From Pseudomonas sp. Os17 (GTDB taxonomy: Bacteria; Pseudomonadota; Gammaproteobacteria; Pseudomonadales; Pseudomonadaceae), in assembly GCF_001547895.1 (NCBI RefSeq), contig NZ_AP014627.1, positions 5,707,501 to 5,771,500 of the forward strand: DNA of 64,000 nt, read 5' to 3'. The position numbers and the translations under genes were made by a program. Shown here piece after piece: positions 1 to 10,719 of the stretch (its first letter is position 1; each line of letters begins with the position of its first letter). The notes under the pieces are model-generated. The model was not told the DNA's origin, ran no database searches, and saw only the letters and a program-made list of their open reading frames with translations.

Positions 1-153
<153 letters not shown>

Positions 154-155
154 TC

Positions 156-1430
156 ATGCAGGACGAGTTCAACGATCCGCTCTGGCGCCAGGTGCTGTCT
201 GGCGCACAGATGCTCTTCGTGGCCTTTGGCGCCCTGGTGTTGATGCCGCTGATTACCGGTCTTGACCCGAACGTGGCGCTGTTCACGGCGGGTCTCGGGA
301 CTCTGTTGTTCCAGCTGGTAACCGGGCGCCAGGTGCCGGTGTTCCTGGCGTCGAGCTTTGCCTTCATCACCCCGATCATTCTTGCCAAGGGCCAGTTCGG
401 CCTGGCGGCGACCATGGGCGGCGTGATGGCGGCAGGCTTCGTCTACACCTTTCTCGGCCTGGCGGTGAAGATCAAGGGCACCGGTTTCATCGACCGTCTG
501 CTGCCGCCGGTGGTCATTGGCCCGGTGATCATTTCCATCGGCCTGGCCATGGCCCCCATCGCCGCCAACATGGCCATGGGCAAGGCCGGTGACGGCAGCG
601 AGCTGATCCATTACCAGACGGCCATGATGATCTCCATGCCGGCGCTGCTCACCACGTTGATCGTGGCGGTGTTCGGCAAAGGCATCTTCCGCCTGGTGCC
701 GATCATTTCCGGGGTGCTGGTGGGCTTTGCCCTGTCCTTCTACTTCGGCGTGGTGGACACCGCGAAGATCGCCGCCGCCCCCTGGCTGGCACTGCCACAC
801 TTCACCGCACCGGAGTTCAACTGGCAGGCGATCCTGTTCATTGTCCCTGTGGCCCTGGCTCCGGCCATCGAGCACATCGGCGGAGTCATTGCCGTGGGCA
901 GCGTCACCGGTCGCGACTACCTGAAGAAGCCCGGCCTGCATCGCACCCTGTTCGGTGACGGCATCGCCACCACCGCAGCCGGCCTGTTCGGCGGCCCGCC
1001 CAACACCACCTACGCCGAAGTCACCGGCGCAGTGATGCTGACCAAGAACTACAACCCGAAAATCATGACCTGGGCGGCGGTCTTCGCCATCTCCCTGGCC
1101 TTTATCGGCAAGTTCGGCGCCCTGCTGCAAAGCATTCCGGTGCCAGTGATGGGCGGGATTCTCTGCCTGCTGTTCGGTTCGATTGCCGCGGTGGGCATGA
1201 ATACCCTGATCCGCCACAAGATCGACCTGGGCGAAGCCCGCAACCTGGTGATCGTCTCGGTCACCCTGGTGTTCGGGATTGGCGGCGTGCTGGTGGGAAC
1301 CGGCACCGGTCCGGACGACTTCGGCCTCAAGGGCATCGCCCTGTGCGCCATCGTCGCCATCGTGCTGAACCTGGTGCTGCCGGGTAATGACGGCTGGAAG
1401 AACAAGAAGGCCGACGAGCCCTTGATCTGA
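156..1430 (+). CDS. uraA: Uracil permease (nucleobase:cation symporter-2 family)
   Basis: A 424-residue, strongly hydrophobic inner-membrane protein of the NCS2/UraA family, of usual length. The substrate-binding signature is present: Glu239-His240 in the APAIEHIGG segment, and Glu288 in the NTTYAE segment, matching Glu241/His245-region and Glu290 of E. coli UraA. It imports uracil with protons. It starts two bases after upp, so expression is probably coupled. Its 3' end faces hemH across a REP hairpin. Assignment to uracil rather than xanthine/urate rests on overall similarity and the upp neighbour. Confidence 0.93.
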   Translation: MQDEFNDPLWRQVLSGAQMLFVAFGALVLMPLITGLDPNVALFTAGLGTLLFQLVTGRQVPVFLASSFAFITPIILAKGQFGLAATMGGVMAAGFVYTFLGLAVKIKGTGFIDRLLPPVVIGPVIISIGLAMAPIAANMAMGKAGDGSELIHYQTAMMISMPALLTTLIVAVFGKGIFRLVPIISGVLVGFALSFYFGVVDTAKIAAAPWLALPHFTAPEFNWQAILFIVPVALAPAIEHIGGVIAVGSVTGRDYLKKPGLHRTLFGDGIATTAAGLFGGPPNTTYAEVTGAVMLTKNYNPKIMTWAAVFAISLAFIGKFGALLQSIPVPVMGGILCLLFGSIAAVGMNTLIRHKIDLGEARNLVIVSVTLVFGIGGVLVGTGTGPDDFGLKGIALCAIVAIVLNLVLPGNDGWKNKKADEPLI

Positions 1431-1435
1431 AGAAC

Positions 1436-1482
1436 CTTCGCCGGCAAGCCGCCCCCTCGCAGGAGCCGGCTTGCCGGCGAAG
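1436..1482. repeat. REP-type palindrome, likely bidirectional terminator
   Basis: A perfect 16-bp inverted repeat (arm CTTCGCCGGCAAGCCG at 1436-1451, its complement at 1467-1482) with a 15-base loop lies between the convergent uraA and hemH genes. The GCCGGC-rich arms are typical of Pseudomonas REP elements. No long T tract follows, so a transcript-stop or mRNA-end-protection role is inferred from position. Confidence 0.85.
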
Positions 1483-1486
1483 CTGT

Positions 1487-2512
1487 TTACAACGCCAACG
1501 GCGCCCTGGCGCACAAGGTGTTCAAGGCCTGCGCCCATTGCGGGTCGTCATTCAGGCACGGGATCAACAGCAGATCCTCGCCCCCCGCCTCACGGAACTG
1601 CTCGCGCCCGCGATCACCGATCTCCTCCAGCGTCTCGATGCAATCGGCGACAAACGCCGGGCACATCACCATCAGCTTCTTCACGCCCTGCTTGGCCAGC
1701 TCATCAAGGCGCGTCTCGGTGTAGGGCTCGATCCATTTGGCCCGGCCCAAGCGCGACTGAAAGGACACCGACCATGTGCCATCCGCCAGCCCCAGGTGCT
1801 CGGCCAGGGCCGATGCCGTTCGCAGGCACTGGGCGCGGTAACAGGTGGCCAACACCGCGGGAGAAGCGTTGCGGCAACAGTCGGCATCCTTGAAGCAATG
1901 CTGACCGGTAGGGTCGAGCTTGGTCAGGTGCCGCTCCGGCAGACCGTGGAAGCTCAGCAGCAGATGATCATGCTCCTGGGCCAGGTAGGGTCTGGCACTG
2001 GCCGCCAGGGCCTCGATGTACTCAGGCTGATCGTAGAACGGCTGCAGCACGCTCAATTGCACATCCAGCTTGCGCTCGCGCACCACGCGCCGGGCCTCCT
2101 CGATCACCGTGGTCACGGTGCTGTCGGCGAACTGTGGATAAAGCGGAGCCAGGGTGATTTTCTTCTGTCCCTGGGCCACCAGCTTGAGCAGCGCCGACTC
2201 GATCGAAGGCTCGCCGTAACGCATCGCCAGCTCTACCGGGCCCTGCTTCCACTGCTCGCTCATCACCTGCTGCAAGCGGCGGCTGAGCACCACCAGCGGC
2301 GAACCGTCCTCCCACCAGATCGAGGCGTAGGCATGGGCCGACTGCTCCGGGCGCTTGATCAGGATCAGCGACACCAATAACCGCCGCACCGGCCAGGGCA
2401 GGTCGATGACATAGGGGTCCATGAGGAACTGGTTGAGGTAGCGGCGCACATCCGCCACCGAAGTGGAGGCCGGCGAACCGAGATTGACCAGGAGCAACGC
2501 GTGATCGGTCAT
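1487..2512 (-). CDS. hemH: Ferrochelatase
   Basis: Inserts Fe2+ into protoporphyrin IX in the last step of haem synthesis. The start chosen gives 341 residues beginning [16 protein letters not shown], the canonical start of the family; a longer in-frame reading would run into the neighbouring epimerase gene. The conserved catalytic-region motif SFHGLPERH is at about residues 187-195 (His189), and the second acidic motif [12 protein letters not shown] is near the C terminus. The upstream epimerase gene ends 13 bases before the hemH start on the same strand, so co-transcription is likely. Confidence 0.96.
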   Translation of the reverse strand: MTDHALLLVNLGSPASTSVADVRRYLNQFLMDPYVIDLPWPVRRLLVSLILIKRPEQSAHAYASIWWEDGSPLVVLSRRLQQVMSEQWKQGPVELAMRYGEPSIESALLKLVAQGQKKITLAPLYPQFADSTVTTVIEEARRVVRERKLDVQLSVLQPFYDQPEYIEALAASARPYLAQEHDHLLLSFHGLPERHLTKLDPTGQHCFKDADCCRNASPAVLATCYRAQCLRTASALAEHLGLADGTWSVSFQSRLGRAKWIEPYTETRLDELAKQGVKKLMVMCPAFVADCIETLEEIGDRGREQFREAGGEDLLLIPCLNDDPQWAQALNTLCARAPLAL

Positions 2513-2525
2513 GCAACGTCCTATT

Positions 2526-3428
2526 TCAAAGGCGGCTGGCAATATCGTCCAGGGCCGCGGACAAATCAGTGAACTGGAAAGTGAATCCCGCCTCCAGCAA
2601 ACGCGCGGGAACGGCACGCTGGCCACCCAGCAACAGCAACGACAACTCACCCAGGGCCAGGCGCAAGACAAAGGCCGGCAGCGGCATCAGCGCCGGACGG
2701 TGCAGCACCCGCCCCAGGCTCTTGGCGAATTCGCGGTTGCGCACCGGCTTCGGCGCGCAGGCATTATAAGGACCCCGTGCCTCATCCTGATGCACAAGAA
2801 AATCAATCAGGGCAATTTGGTCGTCGATATGAATCCACGGCATCCACTGCCGGCCGCTACCGATAGGACCACCCAGTCCCAGCTTGAATGGCAGCAGCAG
2901 GCGCGACAAAAAGCCGCCCTCGGCAGACAGCACCAAACCGGTGCGCACCAGCACCACACGCACCCCCATGGCTTCGGCACGCTGGGCCGTTTCTTCCCAG
3001 GCAATGCACAGCTGGCTGGCAAAGTCTTCATTGATCGGCGGCGAATCCTCGCTCAGTTCCCGCTCCCCTGCGTCGCCGTACCAGCCCACCGCCGATCCCG
3101 AAACCAGGACCTTGGGCTTGCTCTGGCGACTTTCGAGCCAGGCCAGCAGGGTTTCGGTGAGGGCAATACGGCTGCCCCACAGCAGCGCCTTGCGCTTATG
3201 GGTCCAGGGCCGATCGGCGATCGGGGCGCCGGCCAGGTTGATCACCGCATCCAGCGGCGCCTGGTCCAGCTCTTGCAAAGTTCTGATGGCCCGCACTTGA
3301 GGGCCGCACAGAGCGGCCACTTTTTCGGGATGGCGCGTCCATACACTCAATTGGTGACCCTGGGCCTGCCAGTAACGACACAGCGCACGCCCGATCAAAC
3401 CAGTACCGCCGGTCAGCAATATATGCAT
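2526..3428 (-). CDS. TIGR01777-family (SDR39U1-type) sugar-nucleotide-epimerase-like oxidoreductase
   Basis: A 300-residue atypical short-chain dehydrogenase. It opens with the Rossmann signature [11 protein letters not shown] (residues 7-17) and carries [18 protein letters not shown], the YfcH/SDR39U1 hallmark, about mid-protein, plus a C-terminal DUF1731-like segment. The true substrate of this family is not established; NADP binding is expected. It lies directly upstream of hemH on the same strand and is divergent from the renalase-like gene, with TGTACA boxes in the shared 194-base gap, so it may respond to the same light-linked regulator. Confidence 0.88.
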   Translation of the reverse strand: MHILLTGGTGLIGRALCRYWQAQGHQLSVWTRHPEKVAALCGPQVRAIRTLQELDQAPLDAVINLAGAPIADRPWTHKRKALLWGSRIALTETLLAWLESRQSKPKVLVSGSAVGWYGDAGERELSEDSPPINEDFASQLCIAWEETAQRAEAMGVRVVLVRTGLVLSAEGGFLSRLLLPFKLGLGGPIGSGRQWMPWIHIDDQIALIDFLVHQDEARGPYNACAPKPVRNREFAKSLGRVLHRPALMPLPAFVLRLALGELSLLLLGGQRAVPARLLEAGFTFQFTDLSAALDDIASRL

Positions 3429-3551
3429 GACATCTTCCTCGCGTGGCGTTTTACCCGAATCACTAGTCTATTTTTATAAGCAGGGATCTTTTCAATCGGA
3501 CAGGCTGTGACTTAACGATAGACAACCTGCACAACCGATGACGCCGAAAGC

Positions 3552-4821
<1,270 letters not shown>

Positions 4822-4845
4822 CCGGCGCAACCGCAGGGCAATACC

Positions 4846-4919
4846 TATACAAACAATTTGACTTGTACAACTTTAATTCTATGATGAAGACAAGTTGTAC
4901 AACGTCAGGTTTTTGTACA
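4846..4919 (+). promoter_or_regulatory. Promoter and two T(A/G)TACA-N12-TGTACA operators of the photolyase operon
   Basis: TATACA (4846-4851) and TGTACA (4864-4869) are separated by exactly 12 bases. A second pair, TGTACA (4896-4901) and TGTACA (4914-4919), again has 12-base spacing. Between them a good sigma-70 promoter is visible: -35 TTGACT (4858-4863), 16-base spacer, -10 TATGAT (4880-4885). The first operator therefore covers the promoter and the second would lie in the transcribed leader. This geometry fits the direct-repeat operators described for LitR/CarH-type MerR repressors; the regulator encoded in the operon is the likely ligand. GGAGG at 4930 is the ribosome site for the next gene. 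Confidence 0.78.
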
Positions 4920-4941
4920 GGTAAGCCCTGGAGGTTGCAGC

Positions 4942-5892
4942 ATGTCCGCCAAGCCGAAAATTGCCATCAGCGCCTGCCTGATGGGTGTGGAAGTCCGCTA
5001 CAACGGTGGACACAAAGAGTCCCGGCTGTGCAGCCGAGTCCTCAGCGAACACTTCGACTTCCTGCCCCTGTGCCCGGAAGTCGCTATTGGCATGGGTACC
5101 CCCCGCGAACCTATCCGACTGGTCGGCGACCCCGAGCAGCCGCGGGCCGTGGGCACCGTGGACCCCAGCCTGGACGTCACCCTGCCCCTGGCCGAATATG
5201 GCGAGCGCATGGCGGCCGAGGTCGATGACATCTGCGGCTACATCTTCATGCAGAACTCGCCCTCCTGCGGCCTGGAGCGGGTCAAGGTGTACCAGGCCAA
5301 CGGCATTCCCCATCGCAACGGCGGTCGCGGCATCTATGCCCAGGCGTTCTGTCAGAAACATCCCGATCTGCCAGTGGAAGAAGCCGGGCGCCTGAACGAT
5401 CCGGTGCTGCGGGAAAACTTCCTGACTCGGGTCTACGTCTATCGCGACTGGCAGGCGCTGCTCAAGCAGGGCCTGACTCGCCGCGCCCTCACGGACTTCC
5501 ACTCGCGCTGCAAATACCTGCTGATGGCCCATCACCCGGTGCAGTACAAGACCCTGGGCAATCTGCTGGGCAGCATGGGCAAGAGCGATCCGAGCCTGAT
5601 CGGCCCGCGCTATTTCAGCGAGCTGATGGCGGCGCTGAGCAAATGCGCGACCCGCGGCACCCACAGCAATGTGCTGCAGCACCTGAGCGGCTACCTCAAG
5701 CAAGCCATCAGCAGCGCGGACAAGCAGGAAGTGCAGCATGTCATTGGTCAGTACCGTCACGGCATCGTGCCTCTGGTGGTGCCCCTGACCCTGCTCAAGC
5801 ACCACTTCCGCCAGCACCCCGATCCCTACATCGCCCAGCAGTTGTATTTGCAGCCGCACCCGGAAAACCTCAGCCTGCGCAACGCGATCTGA
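4942..5892 (+). CDS. YbgA-like two-domain protein, DUF523 + DUF1722
   Basis: A 316-residue protein. The N-terminal half (about 1-150) is DUF523, with ISACLMGVEVRYNGGHKES and the cysteine-containing NSPSCGLERVK; the C-terminal half is DUF1722 with CKYLLMAHHPVQYKTLG and HHFRQHPDPYIAQQLYL. Cysteines in DUF523 suggest metal or Fe-S binding, but the activity is unknown. The family is often encoded beside photolyase genes. It is the first gene of the light-type operon, after the TGTACA operators, with the MerR gene starting 3 bases after its stop. Confidence 0.88.
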   Translation: MSAKPKIAISACLMGVEVRYNGGHKESRLCSRVLSEHFDFLPLCPEVAIGMGTPREPIRLVGDPEQPRAVGTVDPSLDVTLPLAEYGERMAAEVDDICGYIFMQNSPSCGLERVKVYQANGIPHRNGGRGIYAQAFCQKHPDLPVEEAGRLNDPVLRENFLTRVYVYRDWQALLKQGLTRRALTDFHSRCKYLLMAHHPVQYKTLGNLLGSMGKSDPSLIGPRYFSELMAALSKCATRGTHSNVLQHLSGYLKQAISSADKQEVQHVIGQYRHGIVPLVVPLTLLKHHFRQHPDPYIAQQLYLQPHPENLSLRNAI

Positions 5893-5895
5893 GCC

Positions 5896-6831
5896 ATGAA
5901 AGCACTCGATCAACAGGCCGAAGACAACAGCGCCCACTACCGGCGCGCCCTGGATGAAGGCTGGCTGCCGATTCGCGAAGTGGCGCGCCAGACCGGGGTC
6001 AACGCCGTCACCCTGCGCGCCTGGGAGCGCCGTTACGGACTGATCGTGCCCCTGCGCACCCCAAAGGGCCACCGCCTGTACTCCCAGGAGCAGGTGCAGG
6101 AAATTCTCACCATCCTCACCTGGCTCAATCGCGGGGTGGCGGTCAGCCAGGTCAAGCACCTGCTGGACAGCGCCCCAAGCGCCAGCACACCGGCCGAGAA
6201 CGACTGGCAGCGCCTGCGCCAGACCCTGAGCCTGGCGATCAGCCAACTGGCCGAGCGCAAGGTCGACGACACCTTCAACCAGGCCATGGCCCTGTATCCG
6301 CCGCGCACCCTGTGCGAGCACCTGTTGATGCCGTTGCTGGCAGAACTGGAGCAGCGCTGGCAGGGTCAGTTCGGCAGCCAGATGGAGCAGGTGTTCTTCT
6401 ACTCCTGGCTGCGCAGCAAGCTGGGGGCACGGATCTACCACAACAATCGACAGCTGCAGGCCCCACCGCTGCTGCTGGTCAACCAGTCGGACCTGCCGCT
6501 GGAACCCCACCTGTGGCTGACCGCCTGGCTGGCCAGCAGCGCCGATTGCCCGGTGGAAGTCTTCGACTGGCCACTGCCCGGCGCCGAACTGGCCCTGGCC
6601 GTCGAACGCCTGCAGGCCCGGGGCCTGCTGCTGTATTCAAGCAAGGCTCTCAACCCTGCGCAGTTGCCCAGGCTGCTCAACGGCATCGGCTGCAAAAAAT
6701 TCATCGCCGGACCCGCGGTGTGCATCCATCCCGCCGAGTGGTCCGTATGTCTCTCTGAAATCGCCGATCTGCACCTGGCCCAGGACCCGATAACGGCCTG
6801 CCAGGCGCTGCTCGAGCGAGGACTCTTCTGA
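5896..6831 (+). CDS. MerR-family regulator of the LitR/CarH type, apparently class II (no complete B12 motif)
   Basis: 311 residues. The N-terminal MerR helix-turn-helix (about 24-75) has IREVARQTGVNAVTLRAWERRYGL and the RTPKGHRLYS wing; the rest corresponds to the CarH/LitR effector region. In B12-binding members a Trp is followed about nine residues later by Glu-His; here Trp155 is followed by Glu164-Gln165. A PLEPH sequence (about 201-205) sits where the lower-ligand His motif would be, but its context is atypical. This agrees with class II LitR proteins such as PplR1 of P. putida, which regulate photolyase operons without binding adenosylcobalamin. It probably represses its own operon through the TGTACA repeats. 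Confidence 0.85.
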   Translation: MKALDQQAEDNSAHYRRALDEGWLPIREVARQTGVNAVTLRAWERRYGLIVPLRTPKGHRLYSQEQVQEILTILTWLNRGVAVSQVKHLLDSAPSASTPAENDWQRLRQTLSLAISQLAERKVDDTFNQAMALYPPRTLCEHLLMPLLAELEQRWQGQFGSQMEQVFFYSWLRSKLGARIYHNNRQLQAPPLLLVNQSDLPLEPHLWLTAWLASSADCPVEVFDWPLPGAELALAVERLQARGLLLYSSKALNPAQLPRLLNGIGCKKFIAGPAVCIHPAEWSVCLSEIADLHLAQDPITACQALLERGLF

Positions 6832-6844
6832 ACCGGGAATCAGC

Positions 6845-8290
6845 ATGCAATTGATCTGGCTGCGCAGCGATCTGCGCCTACATGACAACACCGCCCTCTG
6901 CGCCGCCACCCAGCGTGGCCCGACCGTAGCGGTGTACCTGCTGAGCCCGGAGCAGTGGCAGGCCCACGACGATGCGCCGTGCAAGGTCGACTTCTGGCTG
7001 CGCAATCTGCAGTCGTTGAGCAAGGCCCTGGGCCGCCTGAACATCCCCCTGCTGATCCGCAGCGCCGCCACCTGGGACCAGGCGCCCCAGGTCCTGCTGG
7101 AACTGTGCCGGCAACTGCAGGTACGCATGCTGCATTTCAACCAGGAATACGGGATCCACGAAAGCCGTCGCGACGCCGCGGTGACCCGGGTTCTGGAAGA
7201 GGCCGACATCAGCGTCCAGGGCCACCTCGATCAACTGCTGTTCCAGCCCGGTAGCGTGCTGACCAAGAGCGGCGGCTACTTCCAGGTATTCAGCCAGTTC
7301 CGCAAGGTCTGCTACAGCCGCCTGCACAGCGCACTGCCGGCCCTGGTCGCCAGCCCCAAGGCGCAATTGCCGCTGTCGATCCAGGCCGATCCCGTGCCCC
7401 GTCATATCGACGGCTTCCCGTCCCCCAGCCAATCACTGCGCGACCTCTGGCCGGCCGGCGAAGATCAGGCCCTGGGCCGCCTGGAACAGTTCACCGACGA
7501 GCAGATCCACTACTACCAGAGCGAACGCGACTTCCCGGCCAAGCCCGGCACCAGCCAGCTTTCGCCCTACCTTGCCGCCGGAGTGATCTCGCCGCGGCAA
7601 TGCCTGCACGCCGCCTTGCGCTGCAACCAGGGAGAGTTCGAAAGCGGCAATCCCGGCGCCGTCACCTGGATCAACGAACTGCTGTGGCGCGAGTTCTACA
7701 AACACATCCTGGTGGGTTACCCACGGGTTTCCCGGCACCGCGCCTTCCGCCCGGAAACCGAGGCGGTGGCCTGGCGCGACGCCCCCGAAGACCTGGCGGC
7801 CTGGCAAGAAGGCCGCACCGGCCTGCCGATCATCGACGCCGCCATGCGCCAACTGCTGGAGACCGGCTGGATGCACAACCGCCTGCGAATGGTGGTGGCG
7901 ATGTTCCTGACCAAGAACCTGCTGATCGACTGGCGTGAAGGCGAGCGCTTCTTCATGCGCCACCTGATCGACGGCGACCTGGCGGCGAACAATGGCGGCT
8001 GGCAATGGAGTTCCTCCACCGGCACCGACGCCGCGCCGTACTTCCGCATTTTCAACCCCGTGAGCCAGTCGGAACGTTTCGATGCCGAAGGACGCTTCAT
8101 CAAGCACTGGCTGCCGCAACTGGCGGGGTTGAACAAAAAGGATATCCACAACCCGGGGGCCATGGGCGGCCTGTTCGCAGTCGCCGACTACCCGGCGCCC
8201 ATGGTCGACCTGGCCATGTCCCGGGATCGCGCCCTCGCCGCCTTCAAGGCCCTGCCTGCGCGGCCGGACGCGGGAGGTTCCCATGACTGA
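6845..8290 (+). CDS. phrB: Deoxyribodipyrimidine photo-lyase
   Basis: A 481-residue class I CPD photolyase that repairs UV-induced pyrimidine dimers with FADH- and an antenna chromophore. The N-terminal antenna domain starts MQLIWLRSDLRLHDNTAL. The C-terminal FAD domain contains WINELLWREFYKHIL, TGWMHNRLRMVVAMFLTKNL and GDLAANNGGWQWSSSTG, all diagnostic. It lies 13 bases after the MerR gene and overlaps the following NTF2-like gene by 8 bases, so it is mid-operon. Confidence 0.97.
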   Translation: MQLIWLRSDLRLHDNTALCAATQRGPTVAVYLLSPEQWQAHDDAPCKVDFWLRNLQSLSKALGRLNIPLLIRSAATWDQAPQVLLELCRQLQVRMLHFNQEYGIHESRRDAAVTRVLEEADISVQGHLDQLLFQPGSVLTKSGGYFQVFSQFRKVCYSRLHSALPALVASPKAQLPLSIQADPVPRHIDGFPSPSQSLRDLWPAGEDQALGRLEQFTDEQIHYYQSERDFPAKPGTSQLSPYLAAGVISPRQCLHAALRCNQGEFESGNPGAVTWINELLWREFYKHILVGYPRVSRHRAFRPETEAVAWRDAPEDLAAWQEGRTGLPIIDAAMRQLLETGWMHNRLRMVVAMFLTKNLLIDWREGERFFMRHLIDGDLAANNGGWQWSSSTGTDAAPYFRIFNPVSQSERFDAEGRFIKHWLPQLAGLNKKDIHNPGAMGGLFAVADYPAPMVDLAMSRDRALAAFKALPARPDAGGSHD

Positions 8291-8708
8291 CTTCCTCCAG
8301 CGCTTCGCCCGGGACTTCGCCAGCCTCGACAAGCACAACCTGCAGCGCCTGGATCAGCTCTACAGCGAGGACATCCAGTTCACCGACCCGCTGCACGAGG
8401 TCAATGGCTTGCCGCGCCTGCAGCACTACTTCGCCGAGCTGTACGCCAATGTCAGCGAGCTGCGCTTCGACTTCCACGGCATCGACACCTGCGGCGAAGG
8501 CCAGGGCTACCTGCGCTGGACCATGAGCTACCGCCACCCGCGCCTGCGCGCTGGCCAACTGGTCCGGGTCGCCGGCTGCTCGCACCTGCACTGGCGTGAC
8601 GAGAAGGTTTATCGGCATCGCGACTATTTCGACGCCGGCGCGCTGCTCTATGAACACCTGCCGGTACTCGGCGCGGTGATCGCCTGGTTGAAAAGGAGGC
8701 TCGGATGA
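8283..8708 (+). CDS. NTF2-like / SnoaL-fold protein
   Basis: A 141-residue soluble protein with the layout of NTF2-like proteins: helical N terminus, DQLYSEDIQFTDPLHEV, and C-terminal strands around HLHWRDEKVYRHRDYFDAGALLYEHLPVLG. Members are cone-shaped small-ligand-binding proteins or isomerases. It overlaps phrB upstream and the SDR downstream by a few bases. Genes of this type recur with SDR, FAD-oxidase and CFA-synthase genes, suggesting a lipid-related role, but the ligand is unknown. Confidence 0.8.
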   Translation: MTDFLQRFARDFASLDKHNLQRLDQLYSEDIQFTDPLHEVNGLPRLQHYFAELYANVSELRFDFHGIDTCGEGQGYLRWTMSYRHPRLRAGQLVRVAGCSHLHWRDEKVYRHRDYFDAGALLYEHLPVLGAVIAWLKRRLG

Positions 8709-9475
8709 ACCCGGCAATGCCACGGCGAATCTGGCTCACCGGTGCCAGCAGCGGCATCGGTGCGGCGCTGGCCGAAGAGCTGCTCAAGGCTGGCGCCCAA
8801 GTGGCCGTCAGCGCCCGTTCGCGCGAGCCCCTGGAGGCCCTGGCCCAGCGGTATCCGGGTCGGGTGCTGGTGGTGCCCGGCGATCTCACCGACGCCCTGC
8901 AGGTGCGCGAGATCGGCAAGCGCATCGCCCAGGCCTGGGGCGCCCTGGACACGGCGATTCTCAATGCCGGCACTTGTGAATACATCGACGTGCAGCAATT
9001 CGACGCGGCGCTGATCCAGCGTGTGCTCAACAGCAACCTGCTGTCCGCCGGCTATTGCATCGAAGCCGCACTGCCCTTGTTGCGGGCCGGCAATCAGCCC
9101 CACCTGGTGGGCGTGGCCAGTTCCGTGACCTATCTGCCGCTGCCCCGAGCCGGCGCCTACGGCGCCTCCAAGGCCGCCCTGCGTTACCTGCTGCAATCCT
9201 TGCGCATCGACCTGGCCGCCGAGGGCATCGACGTCACCGTGGTCAGCCCGGGCTTCGTCGATACCCCGCTGACCGCGCGCAACGACTTTGCCATGCCCAT
9301 GAGCTGGCCCGCCGCCAAGGCCGCCCGACATATCCACAAGCGTCTGTCACACCGGGATCTGGAGATCGCTTTCCCCGCCCCGTTCATCTTCGGCCTCAAG
9401 CTGCTGTCCTGGCTGCCCGGCCGCCTGCAACTGGCCATCGCCAAACGCCTGGCCCGCACGGGGAGTGCATCGTGA
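8705..9475 (+). CDS. Short-chain dehydrogenase/reductase
   Basis: A 256-residue classical SDR: cofactor motif TGASSGIGAALAEEL near residues 11-25, the NAG motif (LNAGTCEY), catalytic Ser in GVASSVTYLP and Tyr-x3-Lys in YGASKAALRY. The C terminus (FIFGLKLLSWLPGRLQLAIAKRLAR) is hydrophobic and could touch the membrane. It is embedded in the light-type operon, overlapping the NTF2-like gene and the next FAD gene by four bases each. Substrate unknown; a lipid or fatty-acyl substrate is inferred from neighbours. Confidence 0.87.
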   Translation: MNPAMPRRIWLTGASSGIGAALAEELLKAGAQVAVSARSREPLEALAQRYPGRVLVVPGDLTDALQVREIGKRIAQAWGALDTAILNAGTCEYIDVQQFDAALIQRVLNSNLLSAGYCIEAALPLLRAGNQPHLVGVASSVTYLPLPRAGAYGASKAALRYLLQSLRIDLAAEGIDVTVVSPGFVDTPLTARNDFAMPMSWPAAKAARHIHKRLSHRDLEIAFPAPFIFGLKLLSWLPGRLQLAIAKRLARTGSAS

Positions 9476-10719
9476 AAATCGCCATTATCGGTAGCGGCAT
9501 CGCCGGCCTGACCTGCGCCTACGTTCTCAACCGTCGCCATGACATCCGGGTCTTCGAGGCCGGCAGCTGGATCGGCGGTCACACCCACACCGTGGAGGTC
9601 AGCCACAACGGCGAAACCCAATCCGTGGACACCGGTTTCATCGTCTTCAACGACTGGACCTACCCCAACTTCATCCGCCTGCTGGGCCAGATCGGGGTCA
9701 AGTTCAAACCCACCGAGATGAGCTTCTCAGTGTGCGATCCGGCCTCGGGCCTGGAGTACAACGGCAACAACCTCAACAGCCTGTTCGCCCAGCGGCGCAA
9801 CCTGCTGTCGCCCGGGTTCTGGGGCATGCTGCGGGACATTCTGCGCTTCAACAAAGCCGCCTTGCTCGATCTGCAGCAGCAACGGATCGCCGCCGACACC
9901 ACCCTTGGCGACTACCTGAAAAACCAGGGCTATGGCGAGCGTTTCATCCAGCACTACATCGTGCCCATGGGGTCGGCGATCTGGTCGATGTCACGGGTGC
10001 AGATGCTCGGTTTCCCCTTGCAGTTCTTTGTGCGCTTCTTCAAGAACCACGGCTTGCTGTCGGTGAACAATCGTCCCCAGTGGTGCGTGATCGAAGGCGG
10101 CTCAAGCCGCTATATCGAACCGCTGACCGCCTCGTTCCGCCAGCACATCCGACTCGACTGCCCGGTGCAACGGGTCGAGCGCGACGAAACCGGCGTGCTG
10201 ATCCACAGCGCCGCCGGCAGCGAACGCTTCGACAAGGTGGTGTTCGCCTGTCACAGCGACCAGGCCCTGCAACTGCTGGCCAGCCCCAGCCGGGCCGAGC
10301 GGGAGATTCTCCAGGCCCTGCCCTACGCCGACAATGACGTGGTACTGCACACCGATACCCGGCTGCTGCCCCGCCGGCGCCTGGCCTGGGCCAGCTGGAA
10401 CTACCGCCTGGACGCCAGCGGCGACAAAGCCGCCGCCGTGACCTACGACATGAACATCCTGCAAGGCCTGAAGAGCGACACCACCTTCTGCGTCAGCCTC
10501 AACCAGACCGCGGTCATCGACCCGACGCAAATCCTTGCCCGCTTCACTTACGCCCACCCCCAGTACAGCCTCGAAGCGGTGGCGGCCCAGGCCCGCTGGA
10601 GCGAGCTGCAAGGCGCCCAGCACAGCTTCTACTGCGGCGCCTACTGGGCCAACGGCTTTCACGAAGACGGCGTGGTCAGTGCGTTGCGCGTGGCCCAGGC
10701 CTTTGGTGAACAACTGTGA
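9472..10719 (+). CDS. FAD/NAD(P)-binding oxidoreductase (amine-oxidase fold, COG2907 type)
   Basis: Start taken as the GTG overlapping the SDR stop (GTGA), giving 415 residues beginning VKIAIIGSGIAGLTCAYVL, a clean FAD-binding N terminus; a longer in-frame reading would lie wholly within the SDR gene. Further motifs are GGHTHTVEV and DTGFIVFNDWTYPNF. Relatives are desaturase- or oxidase-like flavoproteins that commonly accompany DUF1365 and cyclopropane-fatty-acid-synthase-like genes. An action on methylated or unsaturated acyl chains is plausible but inferred. Confidence 0.85.
   Translation: MKIAIIGSGIAGLTCAYVLNRRHDIRVFEAGSWIGGHTHTVEVSHNGETQSVDTGFIVFNDWTYPNFIRLLGQIGVKFKPTEMSFSVCDPASGLEYNGNNLNSLFAQRRNLLSPGFWGMLRDILRFNKAALLDLQQQRIAADTTLGDYLKNQGYGERFIQHYIVPMGSAIWSMSRVQMLGFPLQFFVRFFKNHGLLSVNNRPQWCVIEGGSSRYIEPLTASFRQHIRLDCPVQRVERDETGVLIHSAAGSERFDKVVFACHSDQALQLLASPSRAEREILQALPYADNDVVLHTDTRLLPRRRLAWASWNYRLDASGDKAAAVTYDMNILQGLKSDTTFCVSLNQTAVIDPTQILARFTYAHPQYSLEAVAAQARWSELQGAQHSFYCGAYWANGFHEDGVVSALRVAQAFGEQL

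Noticed and set aside
2513..2671. 53-residue N-terminal extension of hemH
   Set aside because: It overlaps the epimerase gene and precedes the conserved ferrochelatase start; the ATG at 2512 is standard.
4879..6510. 543-codon minus-strand open frame opposite the DUF523 and MerR genes
   Set aside because: The plus-strand genes have recognisable domains, ribosome sites and operon spacing; the antisense translation matches no family.
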